Shown in pieces: positions 47,047 through 58,127 of a stretch of DNA of 64,000 nucleotides. Under the pieces are notes generated by a model that saw nothing but the letters and a program-made list of their open reading frames with translations, was not told where the DNA came from and did not search any database. The DNA lies in the NCBI RefSeq assembly GCF_051020985.1, contig NC_134999.1, forward strand, positions 36,861,160 through 36,925,159, given 5' to 3'. How positions within the stretch are numbered: the first letter of the stretch is position 1; each line of letters opens with the position of its first letter. A program made the translations under genes and the position numbers. The DNA is from Nomia melanderi. Taxonomy: Eukaryota > Arthropoda > Insecta > Hymenoptera > Halictidae.

Positions 47047-48165
47047 GCGAGTTGAGTATGAGAACCAAGTTAGAGATTGATCATTAGTTAAATTTGAATA
47101 TTATAAATTTGGGGATATTGTTAAGAACAGTGGAATCATATCAAAGTTTCTCTCTCTATTTTCGAAACGAGAAGACTGCAAGCCCGAAGTCTCTAAAGAC
47201 GCAGAAGACGTCCGATCGATAACACACTATTCCGGTTAGAGTCCGTCCGCCCTCTTCCACATGATTTCGCAGAATTTTCTTCCCGGCTAAAATCGTCGTC
47301 CTTTCATCCGAGGATCGTCGCCCTAACAATAATTATTCCGAGTCCCCGAGGGGAACAGAAGGAGAAAGGTAACTGTAAAAGGATGATAGGCAGCGAAACT
47401 CGAGTTTCAGTCTCGACAGCCTGTTAGGGGACGCCTATTAGCGTGACGTAATGACGTCATTAGCCGGTACGAGATCACGTGATCGGAGGGACAATTATAT
47501 TAGTGTCCGCCGCCACCTTGAAGGTTGCCTCCTTAACTACCTACCCGTACCCACCACCGTCGTCGGCTGAAAACACTCGTCCGTCCTCCGACGTCGCCGT
47601 GTGACGCGCACCGCTTTTAACGAGATTCATCCGGCAAGTCTAATGCCTTGCATAATCTTTTCGCTGCGACATAAGCTCGGCCCGTTCGCCTAAAGATGCG
47701 CCCGGCTTTCTGAATTTCATTACGCCGATAATGTCGCCGCGCACGCGCCACGGAAACCAGACGTAGACGAAGAAAGAACCGGCAAGAAGAAACACGGCCG
47801 GCCGAGCGAGCCCCGCGAGATATCGATCTAAATTTATTCAAAGTACACTTTGTGTGATACATAATAGGGGCGCGTTATGAAAGCGAAATCTACGATAATA
47901 TCTCGCAGTAACGGGTAACCGCTCGGCGGAACGGCGAGCGCCCGCGGCGATAAGCTCGCCTCGAACCGCGATCAAACGTTCGCGCTGCTTAAGTGAATAT
48001 GGATTTTATTATGGCCGCCCGACAAACAGAAGTATCACGGTATCGTCGAGATTATTAGATGTAAATAGAGAACAGAACATAATCTGCCGGGATATGTATT
48101 ACTTCAACCGTATCGAAAACTCATGAATCTCAACGTTATTTCCAGCTGTAGGAAGCTTAGAAGCT
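47047..48165. other. No recognised gene; CpG-rich with a palindromic cluster
   Basis: CpG-rich at 47240-47990, with short overlapping frames. The palindromic cluster at 47444-47484 is listed separately. Confidence 0.5.
47444..47484. promoter_or_regulatory. CRE-like and E-box palindromes
   Basis: TGACGTAA (47444-47451) overlaps ATGACGTCAT (47451-47460), a perfect CRE-type palindrome bound by CREB/ATF factors. Thirteen bases on lies GATCACGTGATC (47473-47484), a 12-bp palindrome around CACGTG. Three bZIP/bHLH-type sites in 41 bases suggest a regulatory element. The gene it might serve is not visible. Confidence 0.4.
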
Positions 48166-48650
48166 GTCTGATCGATACGAGGCTGTTCTACTGGATGCAA
48201 ATATAGAATATCTGTCGTATATACTATTTCAGCGTGAAAGATTAAAGGCAGGTCCATTAACGCTTTGACTGCCACGTAAACGCTCATCAACTCCCATGTA
48301 CTCGAAACAGTTTTCTCTATTCAACAGAAACTGAGAAATCAAGATTCTTAATAACTGCTCCACTATCTCATATATCCGACAAAATTCGGTTCATTCGATA
48401 CGTCACGAAAGAAATTAATGTCCACGTTTCTGTAAAAAATGTCACTCGAATTTAGGTGACGTGGCAGTCAAAGTTAATAAATAAAAATTCCATGTGTCTG
48501 GCCAATGACGGACTATTCTACTTCGTCGAATCCCTGCACTTACCAGAGGCACGTTAAATATTTCTAGAGTGTTTTATCCGTCACCAGAGGAAATTCATCC
48601 GTCTAAGGTAAGAATGCTTCGCGTCTGACCAATGGCAACCCATTCTACTG
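48166..48650 (+). repeat. Motif cluster interrupted by a MITE
   Basis: The 28-bp motif occurs at 48166-48193, 48496-48523 and 48623-48650 (GTCTGACCAATGG...TTCTACTG in the last). Removing the family D element between the first two leaves a spacing near 110-127 bp. Confidence 0.7.
48257..48477 (+). mobile_element. TTAA element, family D
   Basis: This 221-bp element starts TTAACGCTTTGACTGCCACGT in shortened form and ends ACGTGGCAGTCAAAGTTAA, so the terminal inverted repeats are about 19 bp with a one-to-two base indel. TTAA at both ends. No other copy was found in the window and no coding frame is present. Confidence 0.85.
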
Positions 48651-49432
48651 CTCCTAGATCCTCTTCCGAACGGAAATTCGTCGAGATAGTGAAACGAACC
48701 GGTGCCTTCGCTCCGCGCGGATACATTATTCATAATACGCGATGCACTTTTCATAGACGCATCGAAATCACTGGGACCATGCATAAACCATCCGCGAGCG
48801 TTCCGCCATTTCCGGGGGCTGAATATCTTCGGCCATTCACGGTAACGGGTCCGCCGGTTCTCGAGCACGCGTGGCCGTGGTCCACGGTCTAATTAGCGGC
48901 GTAGAGGCCATAAATACACCGAAAGTCCACGAGGACCGGGTCTTTCAACGATATCTCCGTAATTCGCCTTAAACTGCCGGCTCCTAACGCTGGTAAATCT
49001 CGCGCGAGCGGAGCTTCGTCAACCGGCAAGAGGAACGGAAATAAGAAAATAGCTGGAGCGCCGGGGGAAGACAGATGCGCCGGATACGGAAGAAAATTCT
49101 TCAAGGGCAGCGATAAATAGTCTGTAATTACAGCCCTTTTCTGGGGAACGAAGAATTCACCGTCTCCAGTATCCTGTAATTATTGAAGATGTCCTTTAAG
49201 CTTGATGGAAGTCGTACCGATTAATTAACATGTTCTCTGCCATGGAAATTTTAGTTATATTTTGCTTATGAACTGTATCGATTGTTTTAATGAAATATTC
49301 ATTTATATTCAAGCTTTTGGCAATTTTTATATATTTTGATATCTTTTATGTTCTTTGTAGCGCGTACCATCTGTGACCTTTGTTCCTTAAAAATATTCTG
49401 AAATTGGCGTGTACTACGTGATAATGAATGTA
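48651..49432. other. No recognised gene
   Basis: CpG-rich to 49110, AT-rich after. Frames of 86 and 95 codons overlap on opposite strands. Confidence 0.55.
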
Positions 49433-49678
49433 TTAATCCTTTGCACTCGAAAATTAGTTTGCTAGATATATTCCTCATTCTCTAATGAAATATCAATAAT
49501 CCTTCCCTTAATTTCTATATTGTTTATAACAATATTAATTATAAAACATAACTATTCTATTTTAACGGCTTCATGGATAATTAAGTTAAATGAAATTTAA
49601 TATTGAACATCAAACTTTGTAATTGTTCTGTATCAAACTAAATGGCGACTGAGTCGCCTCTCGAGTGCAAAGGGTTAA
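49433..49678 (-). mobile_element. TTAA element, family A copy 6
   Basis: Inverted, 246 bp. It starts TTAATCCTTTGCACTCGAAA and ends TCTCGAGTGCAAAGGGTTAA. The subterminal stem reads GGCGACTGAGTCGCC, a perfect 7-bp stem with one loop base. Confidence 0.9.
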
Positions 49679-50447
49679 AGAACAAACTGTTGCGATACTA
49701 TTGACAAAGTCTAACCTAGACAAATAAACAATCGATTGAGATACGAATTAAAGGAAACTAGAGGATTTCATCTGGAAATCACCAACGTAGTTTCAATGAA
49801 TTAAAAGCGAAGGGTGACAGAATAAATAGACACCGGAAGAGGGGAGCACTTCTCAAGATTGGTGAACACTGCCGTGTTCACAATGATGAGAGCACACTAC
49901 TCGCAGACCTCTAACCTTCCATTCTTCACCCGAATTTTATCCGGTGCTTTCCGCTCATACTTATCCCTCATTCCCGAGCAACGACAGGATCCATAACACG
50001 CAGGAACGGAACCACGAAGGGGATGCCGCTCGTAAATTAATTTGTTTCCGCGCGTAGCCTGCGACCCTGGCTCGCCAGGAGGCTCGAAGACGGATGCGAG
50101 GACTCGGAACCTGTCCAGACTCGACAGGAAACGATAACGCGGATGGAAAGGAGATAACGGTCACGGTGACTCATCGTTCCGGTTAGCGCACCGCTTCCTC
50201 TGTAATTTTCGTTAGCAGGGGCAATCACTTAGCGTTTAGTCGGACCCATTGCGTTCCCCGCCACCGTCCACTTTCATCCCCTGCGACTGATCCCTTTTCT
50301 GCTTTATGGTGCGTTTACAACAGTCGGAGGAACGCTCGATAGCGTTCCTTCAGTGTGAACGACAATCGAACAATGTTTATATGCTCTAACAGAAGCATTT
50401 GATTTTCTTATGCTTCACAAGAAAATAATAAAGAGATAACAATAGTA
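49679..50447. other. No recognised gene
   Basis: Mixed; GC-rich at 49950-50290. Two overlapping minus frames of about 65 codons, no known domain. Confidence 0.55.
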
Positions 50448-50979
50448 TTAACCCCTTGACCTACAATGTCCTGTCAGACTCGATGAAAATTTTCAAGTGA
50501 ATTTGAGAAATCTATTCTGATTTTCTTTAATATTTCATTTAAAATAAATTTCATTTATATTTACTTTTCTGTTATCAATCATTCTTTGTAGTAAACACAC
50601 ATACAGAAGTGTCAATATTCATTCTCCTAATAAATGATTATTAACAAAGTAATATCGATCATAGTTAAGAAATCAATCATAAGTTAAGGGGTTGATACCT
50701 ACTGTACTTTTCTGTTACCAATCATTAACCTTTGTAGTAAAAATAGATACAAAAGTGTTAATATTCATTCTCCTAATAAATTATTACTAACAAAGTAACA
50801 TCGATCACAGTTAAGAAATCAATCATAAGGGGTTAATACCTACTGTACTTTTCTGTTATCAATCATTCTTTGTGGTAAACACAGATACAGAAGTGTAAAT
50901 ATTCATTCTCCTAATAAATGATTACTAACAAAGTAATATCGATCACAGTTAAGAAATCAATCATAAGGTAATGGGTTAA
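50448..50979 (+). mobile_element. TTAA element, family G, with internal tandem expansion
   Basis: It starts TTAACCCCTTGACC and ends near AATGGGTTAA; inner unit ends read CATAAGGGGTTAA, the inverse of the left end. Three units of about 142 bp (from 50562, 50705 and 50846) share TACTTTTCTGTTA, TATTCATTCTCCTAATAAAT and GATCACAGTTAAGAAATCAAT. Each unit ends in a GGGTTAA-like right terminus, so the element has several potential right ends. Confidence 0.75.
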
Positions 50980-51842
50980 TACCTGTATCACGTTAAATAC
51001 CTGAATTCAAAGTAATCGAAGACTCCAATTAGACAGTGCTACAAGCCCGAGAACCGAACAGTTCCAAGCATGAAAAGACTTCCCGGTGGCCCTAATGAAA
51101 TCGAGCGAGCGTCGTTCACCGAAAACGAACGAACGCTCGTTCGGACATCGATCCTCGGCGGGGATCCGTTCGGTTGGTGCAAACGCACCATTATACGGCT
51201 GGTTCCACCGGCAATTCTTGCCGTTCGCCGTGTCCCTTCTGCCCCATTTTCTCCCGCGTCCTGATTTCGAGGGCCGCTAAAACGAGTTCGGATTGTTCCC
51301 GAAATAGCTACGTCTCGATGACAAACGGCCGATGGTAGGCCGACCCTTCCCCCGCGAGGCCGGCCCCTGCTTATCTCGAGCTTAAAGAGATACGCCCCGG
51401 CATCGAGGCTTAAAGCGCCGCACGGAAGACAGCGTTGCTCCCGCGAAGATTATTTCCGCGGGATTACTTTAATTGTTTCGAACGGTCCGCTCGGCGGTGG
51501 GTTGGCTACGTCAGACGTTCCTCGCTTTTATGCTCTATTAAGCGAACCGCTGCCCTCACTTTCACCCTTCGGTGATCCCTTTCTCGGGAGCGGAACGACT
51601 TGGCTCCGGGGCCGGAATTATCTGCGTGGGGAGCCATTTGTTCCCGGTGCTCCGTTTAATGATTGCGGTCGCGGCCGGCTGGACTCGTGCAGATTTTAAA
51701 ATGGAAATGTTAACCAAACAATATTAGAACGAGTAACAATGCATCGTGGAGAAGTGGGTTAACACGTTGACATGTCACTGGTGACGCTGAATTTGTTGGG
51801 AACAATCGTAATATAAGGGTAACCCGTATCGAATGAAAATGT
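50980..51842. other. No recognised gene; CpG-rich at 51060-51690
   Basis: Two overlapping 64-codon plus frames and one of 65 codons. No known domain or repeat. Confidence 0.55.
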
Positions 51843-52065
51843 TTAACACTAGCTTTACGGGACGCGTCAAATTGACGCATATTGGAGTTTAGAAATATTA
51901 TTTTGTAAATTTTTACGCCGATTTTGATTGATGCGATCACACTGGCATGTACCCCGATTACCTACTATCGAATCTACAGTTTTCACAATCTAAATAAACC
52001 AGCATCAATTCTTTTAGGAATAATAGAATGAAGTGTACAATAACTGCCCGTAAACCTAGTGTTAA
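51843..52065 (+). mobile_element. TTAA element, family F copy 1
   Basis: This 223-bp element starts TTAACACTAGCTTTACGGGA and ends CCCGTAAACCTAGTGTTAA, with 15-16 bp inverted termini. Just inside the left end is GCGTCAAATTGACGC, a 7-bp stem with one central base. The first bases after TTAA and a subterminal TTGACGC word recall piggyBac-type ends; that is an inference. Confidence 0.9.
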
Positions 52066-52165
52066 TAATGTAAATAACTGATAGTCTAATGCAAAGATTG
52101 TGATGATTAATTGTTCCTGCTCTTCTTTGCTACAAGAGAAACGGTCAAGATTTTTGTGGCACGTG

Positions 52166-52404
52166 TTAACCCTTTGTACTCGAGAGGCGACTCCCAATCG
52201 CCAGATGATTCGATACAGGAAAATTATAAACTTTGGTATTTACCATTAACCTTTGTATACTGCATCAATACGTTAAATATTGAAAGAAAACAGCTCTAAT
52301 TTATGTATGAATTCTCGTTAAATTCATTTTAAAGAATGTTGTCTACATCTAATTATAAAGTATAGAATACTTCCAGCGAAAAACTTTCGAGTGCAAAGGG
52401 TTAA
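52166..52404 (+). mobile_element. TTAA element, family A copy 7
   Basis: This 239-bp element starts TTAACCCTTTGTACTCGAGA and ends TTTCGAGTGCAAAGGGTTAA. It lies 100 bases from family F copy 1, with AT-rich filler between. Confidence 0.9.
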
Positions 52405-53088
52405 TAGTTTGAGTCAATTAAAATCAATAGTAGAGTATTTCTGCATTGATCAGACATTTCGTTCCACTCGCAAGAAAACATCTCTCCCACGATAAACAGT
52501 ACATCATCCACGAAGCTTACCTCTCATCGCCATCAATCACAAAGCAACTCGAAGTAGAATAATCCAGCATATTCCAGACACGACTCCCTGGGTTACCGCA
52601 CGTACCCCATCCATCCACCGATCGGCAAGGTCGTAAGATCGACCCGAGGAGTGAAGGAAACGTCTCGCAAGACGGCCACGGTATACGTCGCGGCCCATGA
52701 AGCCATGGTGAACCCGAGGCAACTGCACGAATGCTTTACGAGGAAGCAAAGAATCGAAAGAATCGGGATTCGATCGATGCCAGGCTCGTTGGCAGTAGGT
52801 GAGTGGCCGTCAGCGAGGGTTCATAACCCGAGCGCCGGCAGCCGAGCAGCAAGGGAGACGGGAGGTTTATTTTCTGGATCGCTGGAGGTCGTCATTCGGA
52901 CCGACGGACGCCGCCGGAATCCCTTAATGGCGGCCACGTTCGTCCCGAAGAAACCGGCCACCGACCACGTCAGCTCGAGGTACCTCGTAACCATCGTGGC
53001 CACGTCTCGCTTTCACCGGCACCGACACGGGAATCAACGAACTCGACCTAATAATCAACTTCTTCGCTGTCTACCAGCCTCATCTGTA
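52405..53088. other. No recognised gene; one minus-strand motif copy
   Basis: A 28-bp copy of the recurring motif lies at 52552-52579 on the minus strand (AAGTAGAATAATCC...CCAGAC as written). A 150-codon plus frame (52651-53103) in the CpG-rich part has no known domain. Confidence 0.45.
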
Positions 53089-53925
53089 AAATTCGAGAAA
53101 TAAAGACAGGTGTGTAAGGACGTTCGTCGAAATTGAGGCGAGAGTAATTTGTAAAAGTCAACTTAGTGAACTCAGTTTTATCTCTCTATCGATAAACTGT
53201 TTCTCAAACGTTGTAAGAGATTACCTTTATCAAGTAGGATTAACTTAAAATAATTCCTATGGTGAGAATTCCAACTTGATCTCATTTCTTGGAAATAATA
53301 AGCGATGAACAAGCATTGAGAAAATCGATGGTACTGTAGATGTATCGATAGTGAAATTCGAAAAATAAAGACAGGTGCAATCTATAACAGTCAACCTAGT
53401 AATCTCAGTTTTATCTTTCTATAGATAAACTATTTGTCAAACGTTGCAAGAAATATCCTTGACCAAGTAGCATTAACTTAAAATAATTCCTGCATTAACA
53501 ATTCCAACTAGATCTCGTCCCTTGGAAATAATAATCGATGAATGAGCATTGAAATAATCGATAGTATTGTAGATATATAGTAAAATTCGAAAGATAAAGA
53601 CAGGTGTATAAGGACGTTCTTCGAAATTGAGACGAGAGTAATCTATAAAAGTCGAATGAATGAGCATTGAGAGAATCGATAGTATTGTAGATGTATCGAT
53701 AGTAAAATCCGAAAAATAAAGACTGGTGCAATCTATAAAAGTCAACCTAGTGAACTCAATATTATCTTTCTATCGATGAACTGTCTGTCAAACGTTACAG
53801 TAAATTACCTTTACCAAGTAGCATTAACTTAAAATAATTCCTACATTAACAATTCCAACTAGATCTCGTCCCTCGAAAATAATAAGCGACGATTGAGCAC
53901 TGAATCGATAGTATGAATCGAGCCT
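53089..53925 (+). repeat. Complex tandem repeat, unit about 265 bp
   Basis: Units start at AAATTCGAGAAATAAAGACAGG or variants near 53089, 53354, 53583 and 53705. The third is truncated to about 120 bases. Shared words include AAACGTTGTAAGAGA variants, CAAGTAGCATTAACTTAAAA and TTCCAACTAGATCTCGTCCC. Confidence 0.9.
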
Positions 53926-54470
53926 ACGATCAAGCTGCCGTCCACCGATCGACTTTCGAGGCAAGCTCCGTGGAGGCTGCCAGAGGAGAGGATAGCTAGA
54001 GGGAGAGGGAACTGGGAGAAGAAACTAGACGAGGCATTGGCAGTGCGGTCGGAGGACTCCTCCACGGATGAGAACGACGCTGGCGGCGCCGCGACGCCAC
54101 AGGTGGCCGGTTTGAAACGGTTGATTTACGGTCGGCTTCACCTACGAAGTTTAAAGTTCAAGCAACCGGCTGCCGGGTAAACAGGCCCAGCGATTCCGTG
54201 TCGCCTCTTTTCGAACGAAAGCCACTTCAAGTTACCGCGAACGCTCGGAGAATTCGGGCTGGTTAGCCTCCCGAGCTGTACACCTCGCTCGCTGCTGGGT
54301 TTCCCGAAGGATATCTGTTCTTTTCCTATAAATCAGGAGACGCTCCGTCGAGAAAGGTTCATCTGGTCGACCGGTGTCGTCAGCTTGACGTAAAACGCGT
54401 AGAATTCCGCTGAGAGACTACCCCGATCGATAGGGAACTCTAAACGAAACGGTGCTCGGAGATACGCGTG
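53926..54470. other. No recognised gene
   Basis: CpG-rich; only a 68-codon minus frame of no known family. Confidence 0.55.
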
Positions 54471-54793
54471 GTCTGACCGTGGACGACGCATTCTACTTGG
54501 ACTCCGTTCAATGCGAAGTTGAAGGTAACCGTAGAATTGTGGTCAGGGAATATTGCGTGGTCGGTTATGGGACTGCGAATGGAGCTCTTCTTTGCAAATG
54601 AGAAAAGGAATATGCGCCGGTGTAATAACGGAATATACTACTTGGAACTTTTGCTTCTAGCTTCAACGAGATAGGGACCGGCTACGAATTGTTACATACA
54701 CGAGAGGTCCGAATGCTGCTCTTTACAGGGAATTGTTGAATATTCGTAGTATACGTTGCATCGCTGCCTGCGCAATATCTGACTATACTACTT
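54471..54793 (+). repeat. Motif cluster, three 28-bp copies
   Basis: Copies at 54471-54498 (GTCTGACCGTGG...TTCTACTT), 54616-54643 and 54766-54793 (both ending TACTACTT), at steps of 145 and 150 bp. Every copy is 28 bases. The surrounding sequence is only weakly similar. Confidence 0.65.
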
Positions 54794-54915
54794 AGAATTT
54801 CCTGTACCGCTCGAGTGGCCCAGAAATCGGCTCCAAATTGCTACATGGAAACAAGAATTTTCTCCATTAAATATCACGTAACGCTCAAGTTGGAATTTAC
54901 TCGGAATCAATGTCT

Positions 54916-55113
54916 TTAACGATAGGTTCACGGAACCCGTCAATTCGACGGATATTGCATTTTTTAATTATTTATTTAGTATCAGTTTAAGTCGATTTTG
55001 ATTCGTGCAATTATGCGAATACGCATTACAATAGTCTGGTTTTGAAGTTATAATTCACATAGTTTTCTAGAAACAATAGAATAAAGTTTAGAATAAAATA
55101 AATCTAGTGTTAA
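54916..55113 (+). mobile_element. TTAA element, family F copy 2
   Basis: This 198-bp element starts TTAACGATAGGTTCACGGAA and ends TCTAGTGTTAA. The subterminal stem reads CCGTCaattcGACGG, with the outer pair changed on both sides compared with copy 1. The 3' end lacks the CCCGTAAA part. Confidence 0.8.
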
Positions 55114-55322
55114 CACTAGGTTTACGGAACGCGTCAATTTAACGCAGATTGAATTTTATAAACATTTGGTAAATGTTTCAATCGGTTCTCGTTGATCCAA
55201 TTACGCGAATATGAATCCTTGGTCTATTTCTACATCTACAATTTCCAAGATCTAAACGAACATCAACTTCCCAGGAACAATAGAATAAACAGTACAATAA
55301 CTGCCCGTAAACCTAGTGTTAA
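55110..55322 (+). mobile_element. TTAA element, family F copy 3
   Basis: This 213-bp element starts TTAACACTAGGTTTACGGAA and ends CCCGTAAACCTAGTGTTAA. It follows copy 2 directly in the same orientation, sharing TTAA 55110-55113. Confidence 0.9.
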
Positions 55323-55517
55323 CCAGTTAAGTTTGGAACTTTGTTTGAAAAATCCCTCATTGCACGCGATAGAATCAAATAATGAAGTGTATACTCGTTA
55401 AACACAGGCCAAATGCACTTAAAATATCTCCCAACGAAGAACTAAAGCAACAGAACTAATATAATAGAACTAAACAATAGAATAAACAGTACAACAAATG
55501 CCCGTGAACCTAGTTAA
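55323..55517 (+). mobile_element. Spacer with a family F 3' fragment
   Basis: Bases about 55474-55517 match the family F right end (AATAGAATAAACAGTACAA, then GCCCGTGAACCTAGTTAA). The part before it is AT-rich with no clear match. Confidence 0.6.
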
Positions 55518-56421
55518 TTTATTCTAACCGCGAAGACGATCGAACAGTTCCGATATCCGTACGAAACAACTACTCAGTCTAACGAGAAGCGGAAAGAGCG
55601 AGGAGGAGGTCTGAAAGAAGCCCGGAATGCTTTCAGCACAATCGAATCATCCACCGTGGCGATAAGAGTAATTCACTGTTAAGTTCGCGCGAGAAAAAGC
55701 AACGACGCCGCGCTTTGAAACGCGCGGATCAGACAGCCGGCTCTCCCCTTTCAGCGTCTGTCGGCCCCGGCGCTCGGTCCCAGCCTCGGGGAACGAGACC
55801 TGGATATTTCTCGCGAGGCAGCCCGCGACGCTCGCCAAATGGGACGCTCTCTCGATGCGCTGTCATTGCACGCGTCGCTCCTCCGCGCGCGTTTGTCCCC
55901 GTTCGCACGCGCTGTTTGCGCTTCTTCTTTGCCGCGGCGTCTTGTCTATCCGCAAACGACGACTCTCGTCGCTCGTTCCCGCGCCGCCCTCGTCCCTTAC
56001 CCCTTCGACCGGGCTCTCCCCTGATTTCTCGCGAGCGAAGATGTCTCGCGGCGAGGCGAGACACCCGTCTGCCACGGCTGTCGCTCGATTCAATCGTCGC
56101 TGCCGGCTTTGAGAATTCCCTGCTCCGCGTGTCCTTACCTCTGACCCGATTTCCACTGCTTCTCGCGCGCGTGCCGGCTGATCGGGCGGAATATGGTTTT
56201 CTAATTAAGGAGAGTGGCAAGTAATGGAGTTTATGTACGGGTGACCAATGATGTTTGATGTTACTAGAAGCGCGAGCATTTTGGTGAAATTGTTTATGAT
56301 TAGTTTAATGCGAGGCAGGATTTTGTTGACGTACAATAGAATGAAATATGGCTTTCTCTTATGGCACAGATTGGAGAAAAGCAAACTGACTTTCGAGTTT
56401 CTTTTCGCTAAGATTATCTTA
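55518..56421. other. CpG-rich block, no recognised gene
   Basis: Frames of 169 (plus, 55715-56224) and 163 codons (minus, 55729-56220) cover the same DNA, with three more frames also open. All are rich in Arg, Ser, Ala and Pro, as expected from GC-rich random sequence. Confidence 0.55.
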
Positions 56422-56659
56422 TTAACCCTTTGAAATCTGTAGGCTCCAATAGTGCACGAGTTGTAATATTAAATATTTTAATGAATCGAAGAAGCTATCC
56501 TAAAATTATTCGATTTTCTACACATACAAATTTTGTACTCTGAAGGAAAATAAAAGATAAAAGAAATATTATAGCATTACTTATTTTCGCTAGGAATACT
56601 ATAAAAATTAGTTGCAGTTGCTGATAGATTGCAAAACAACATGGAGTGCTAAGGGTTAA
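56422..56659 (-). mobile_element. TTAA element, family B copy 3
   Basis: Inverted, 238 bp. It starts TTAACCCTTTGAAATCTGTA and ends GGAGTGCTAAGGGTTAA. The body matches copies 1 and 2 in reverse (CCTAAAATTATTCGATTTTC, AGTTGCAGTTGCTGATAG). Confidence 0.9.
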
Positions 56660-56734
56660 GGATTATTTAAATTTCGAATAATTTCATATCCACTTTTTGA
56701 TCATTATTATGTTACAGAAGAATTTGAGATAGAA

Positions 56735-57047
56735 CTATAGATGTAAGATTTGTTTAGATATAAAATCCTATAATATTTTTGCAGACCTAATTTTCATCAT
56801 TATTATCTATAGAAAAATAGAAGAGAACTAGATGTAAAATTTGTGTAGGTATAATCTATAACATAATTTCTTTGACAGTGCTATCAGTTATACCTGAGTG
56901 CAACTGCATTTTGTAGACCTACTTTTCATCATAATTACCTATAGAAAAATAGAAGAGAACTATATGTAACATTTGTGTAGATATAAGATCCTATAACATA
57001 GTTGCTCTAACATACCTTCGACAGTGCAACTGCACTTGTAAATAACA
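56735..57047 (+). repeat. Tandem repeat, unit about 131 bp
   Basis: Two full units and a partial one share ATTTTCATCAT, CTATAGAAAAATAGAAGAG and ATGTAANATTTGTGTAG, near 56832 and 56963. Confidence 0.85.
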
Positions 57048-58127
57048 TTATGCAATTCTTTTCACCGTACAGCGAATTTCAAAAGAGAATCCACGTCCAA
57101 GGGTAATGAGGATAGGATCGTTCTCAGGAGATCCATCGGACAAACAGTGAATAGATCTGCCGTGACTTGGAACTTTGACAGGAAAGCCCGCGCCGCGATA
57201 GATAGATCGGTAAGCCGGAATCCGGTATTCCGAAGTCGAAGGGTAACGGCCAGGCGGCCGCAGCGGCAGCGATTCAAAGTCAATACAACGTGACGAAGAG
57301 TATTGGGTAATTTGAGTACACCACTAAGCGGTTAATTGCAGCAGGATGTATCAGTATCTGTTAACCGAATGTGGTCGATCGGTTCTACGGTTAATCGATT
57401 GCAGGCATAATCCAGTCGAGGGTCACGCACGGTAAACAGACTAATCGATAATCCTATATATACAAATCGCTCAGCTATGGGGTTCGGGCGTAATCGATAT
57501 CTAAACGGTCCCATACCATGTCTCCCATGTTGCATTGCAGACGCGCCGAACTGTTTACGGATTCTGTGATTAATTCCAATTAAAGCATCCAAGAATAACA
57601 CTAATAAACCATCGGAAGATTTAATCGAAGACAATTTATATTTTAGAATGAGATTGTAAGTGTAACATGTATTATTAGGTTTTTCTATTAACAAGTTTAG
57701 AGTAAGTTGTAATTAACGCCAAGTTACATGTAGGACAAGTCTACGTTGGATCAAGATCAACGGTATTAGGATTACCTTATCACTTTCTCGTACTGATTAA
57801 GTCAAAATTATGTCTCGCAGCAATCAGATTAAATCTGGGTTCAGTCTAGTTGTAACTCGGTTATCTCTTCGTTTTCAGTTCTACAGACATATTTATGTGT
57901 TAGTACGGTATCATTAGGTTGCAGTGACACCGAGCTACGTCTCCGACGGCATTTAGCTTGGCAAAAGTTCTCTGCTTTGCTCCGTTGATCGAGTGAAGAG
58001 TTAAACGCGTTAATCTCGAATCCAAAATGTTATTCTGGCCTATGGCGACAATTGCCATCAATTCCAAACCTTCCACAAATTGAGTGATCAATCGAACTTC
58101 CCACACTCGTTATATTATCACAACAAA
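57048..58127. other. No recognised gene
   Basis: Mixed to AT-rich. A 120-codon minus frame (57332-57694) has no known domain. No repeat or hairpin noticed. Confidence 0.5.

Noticed and set aside
55715..56224. Frames of 169 (plus) and 163 (minus) codons
   Set aside because: They face each other over the same GC-rich DNA with three further frames open; low stop density explains them and no domain is seen.
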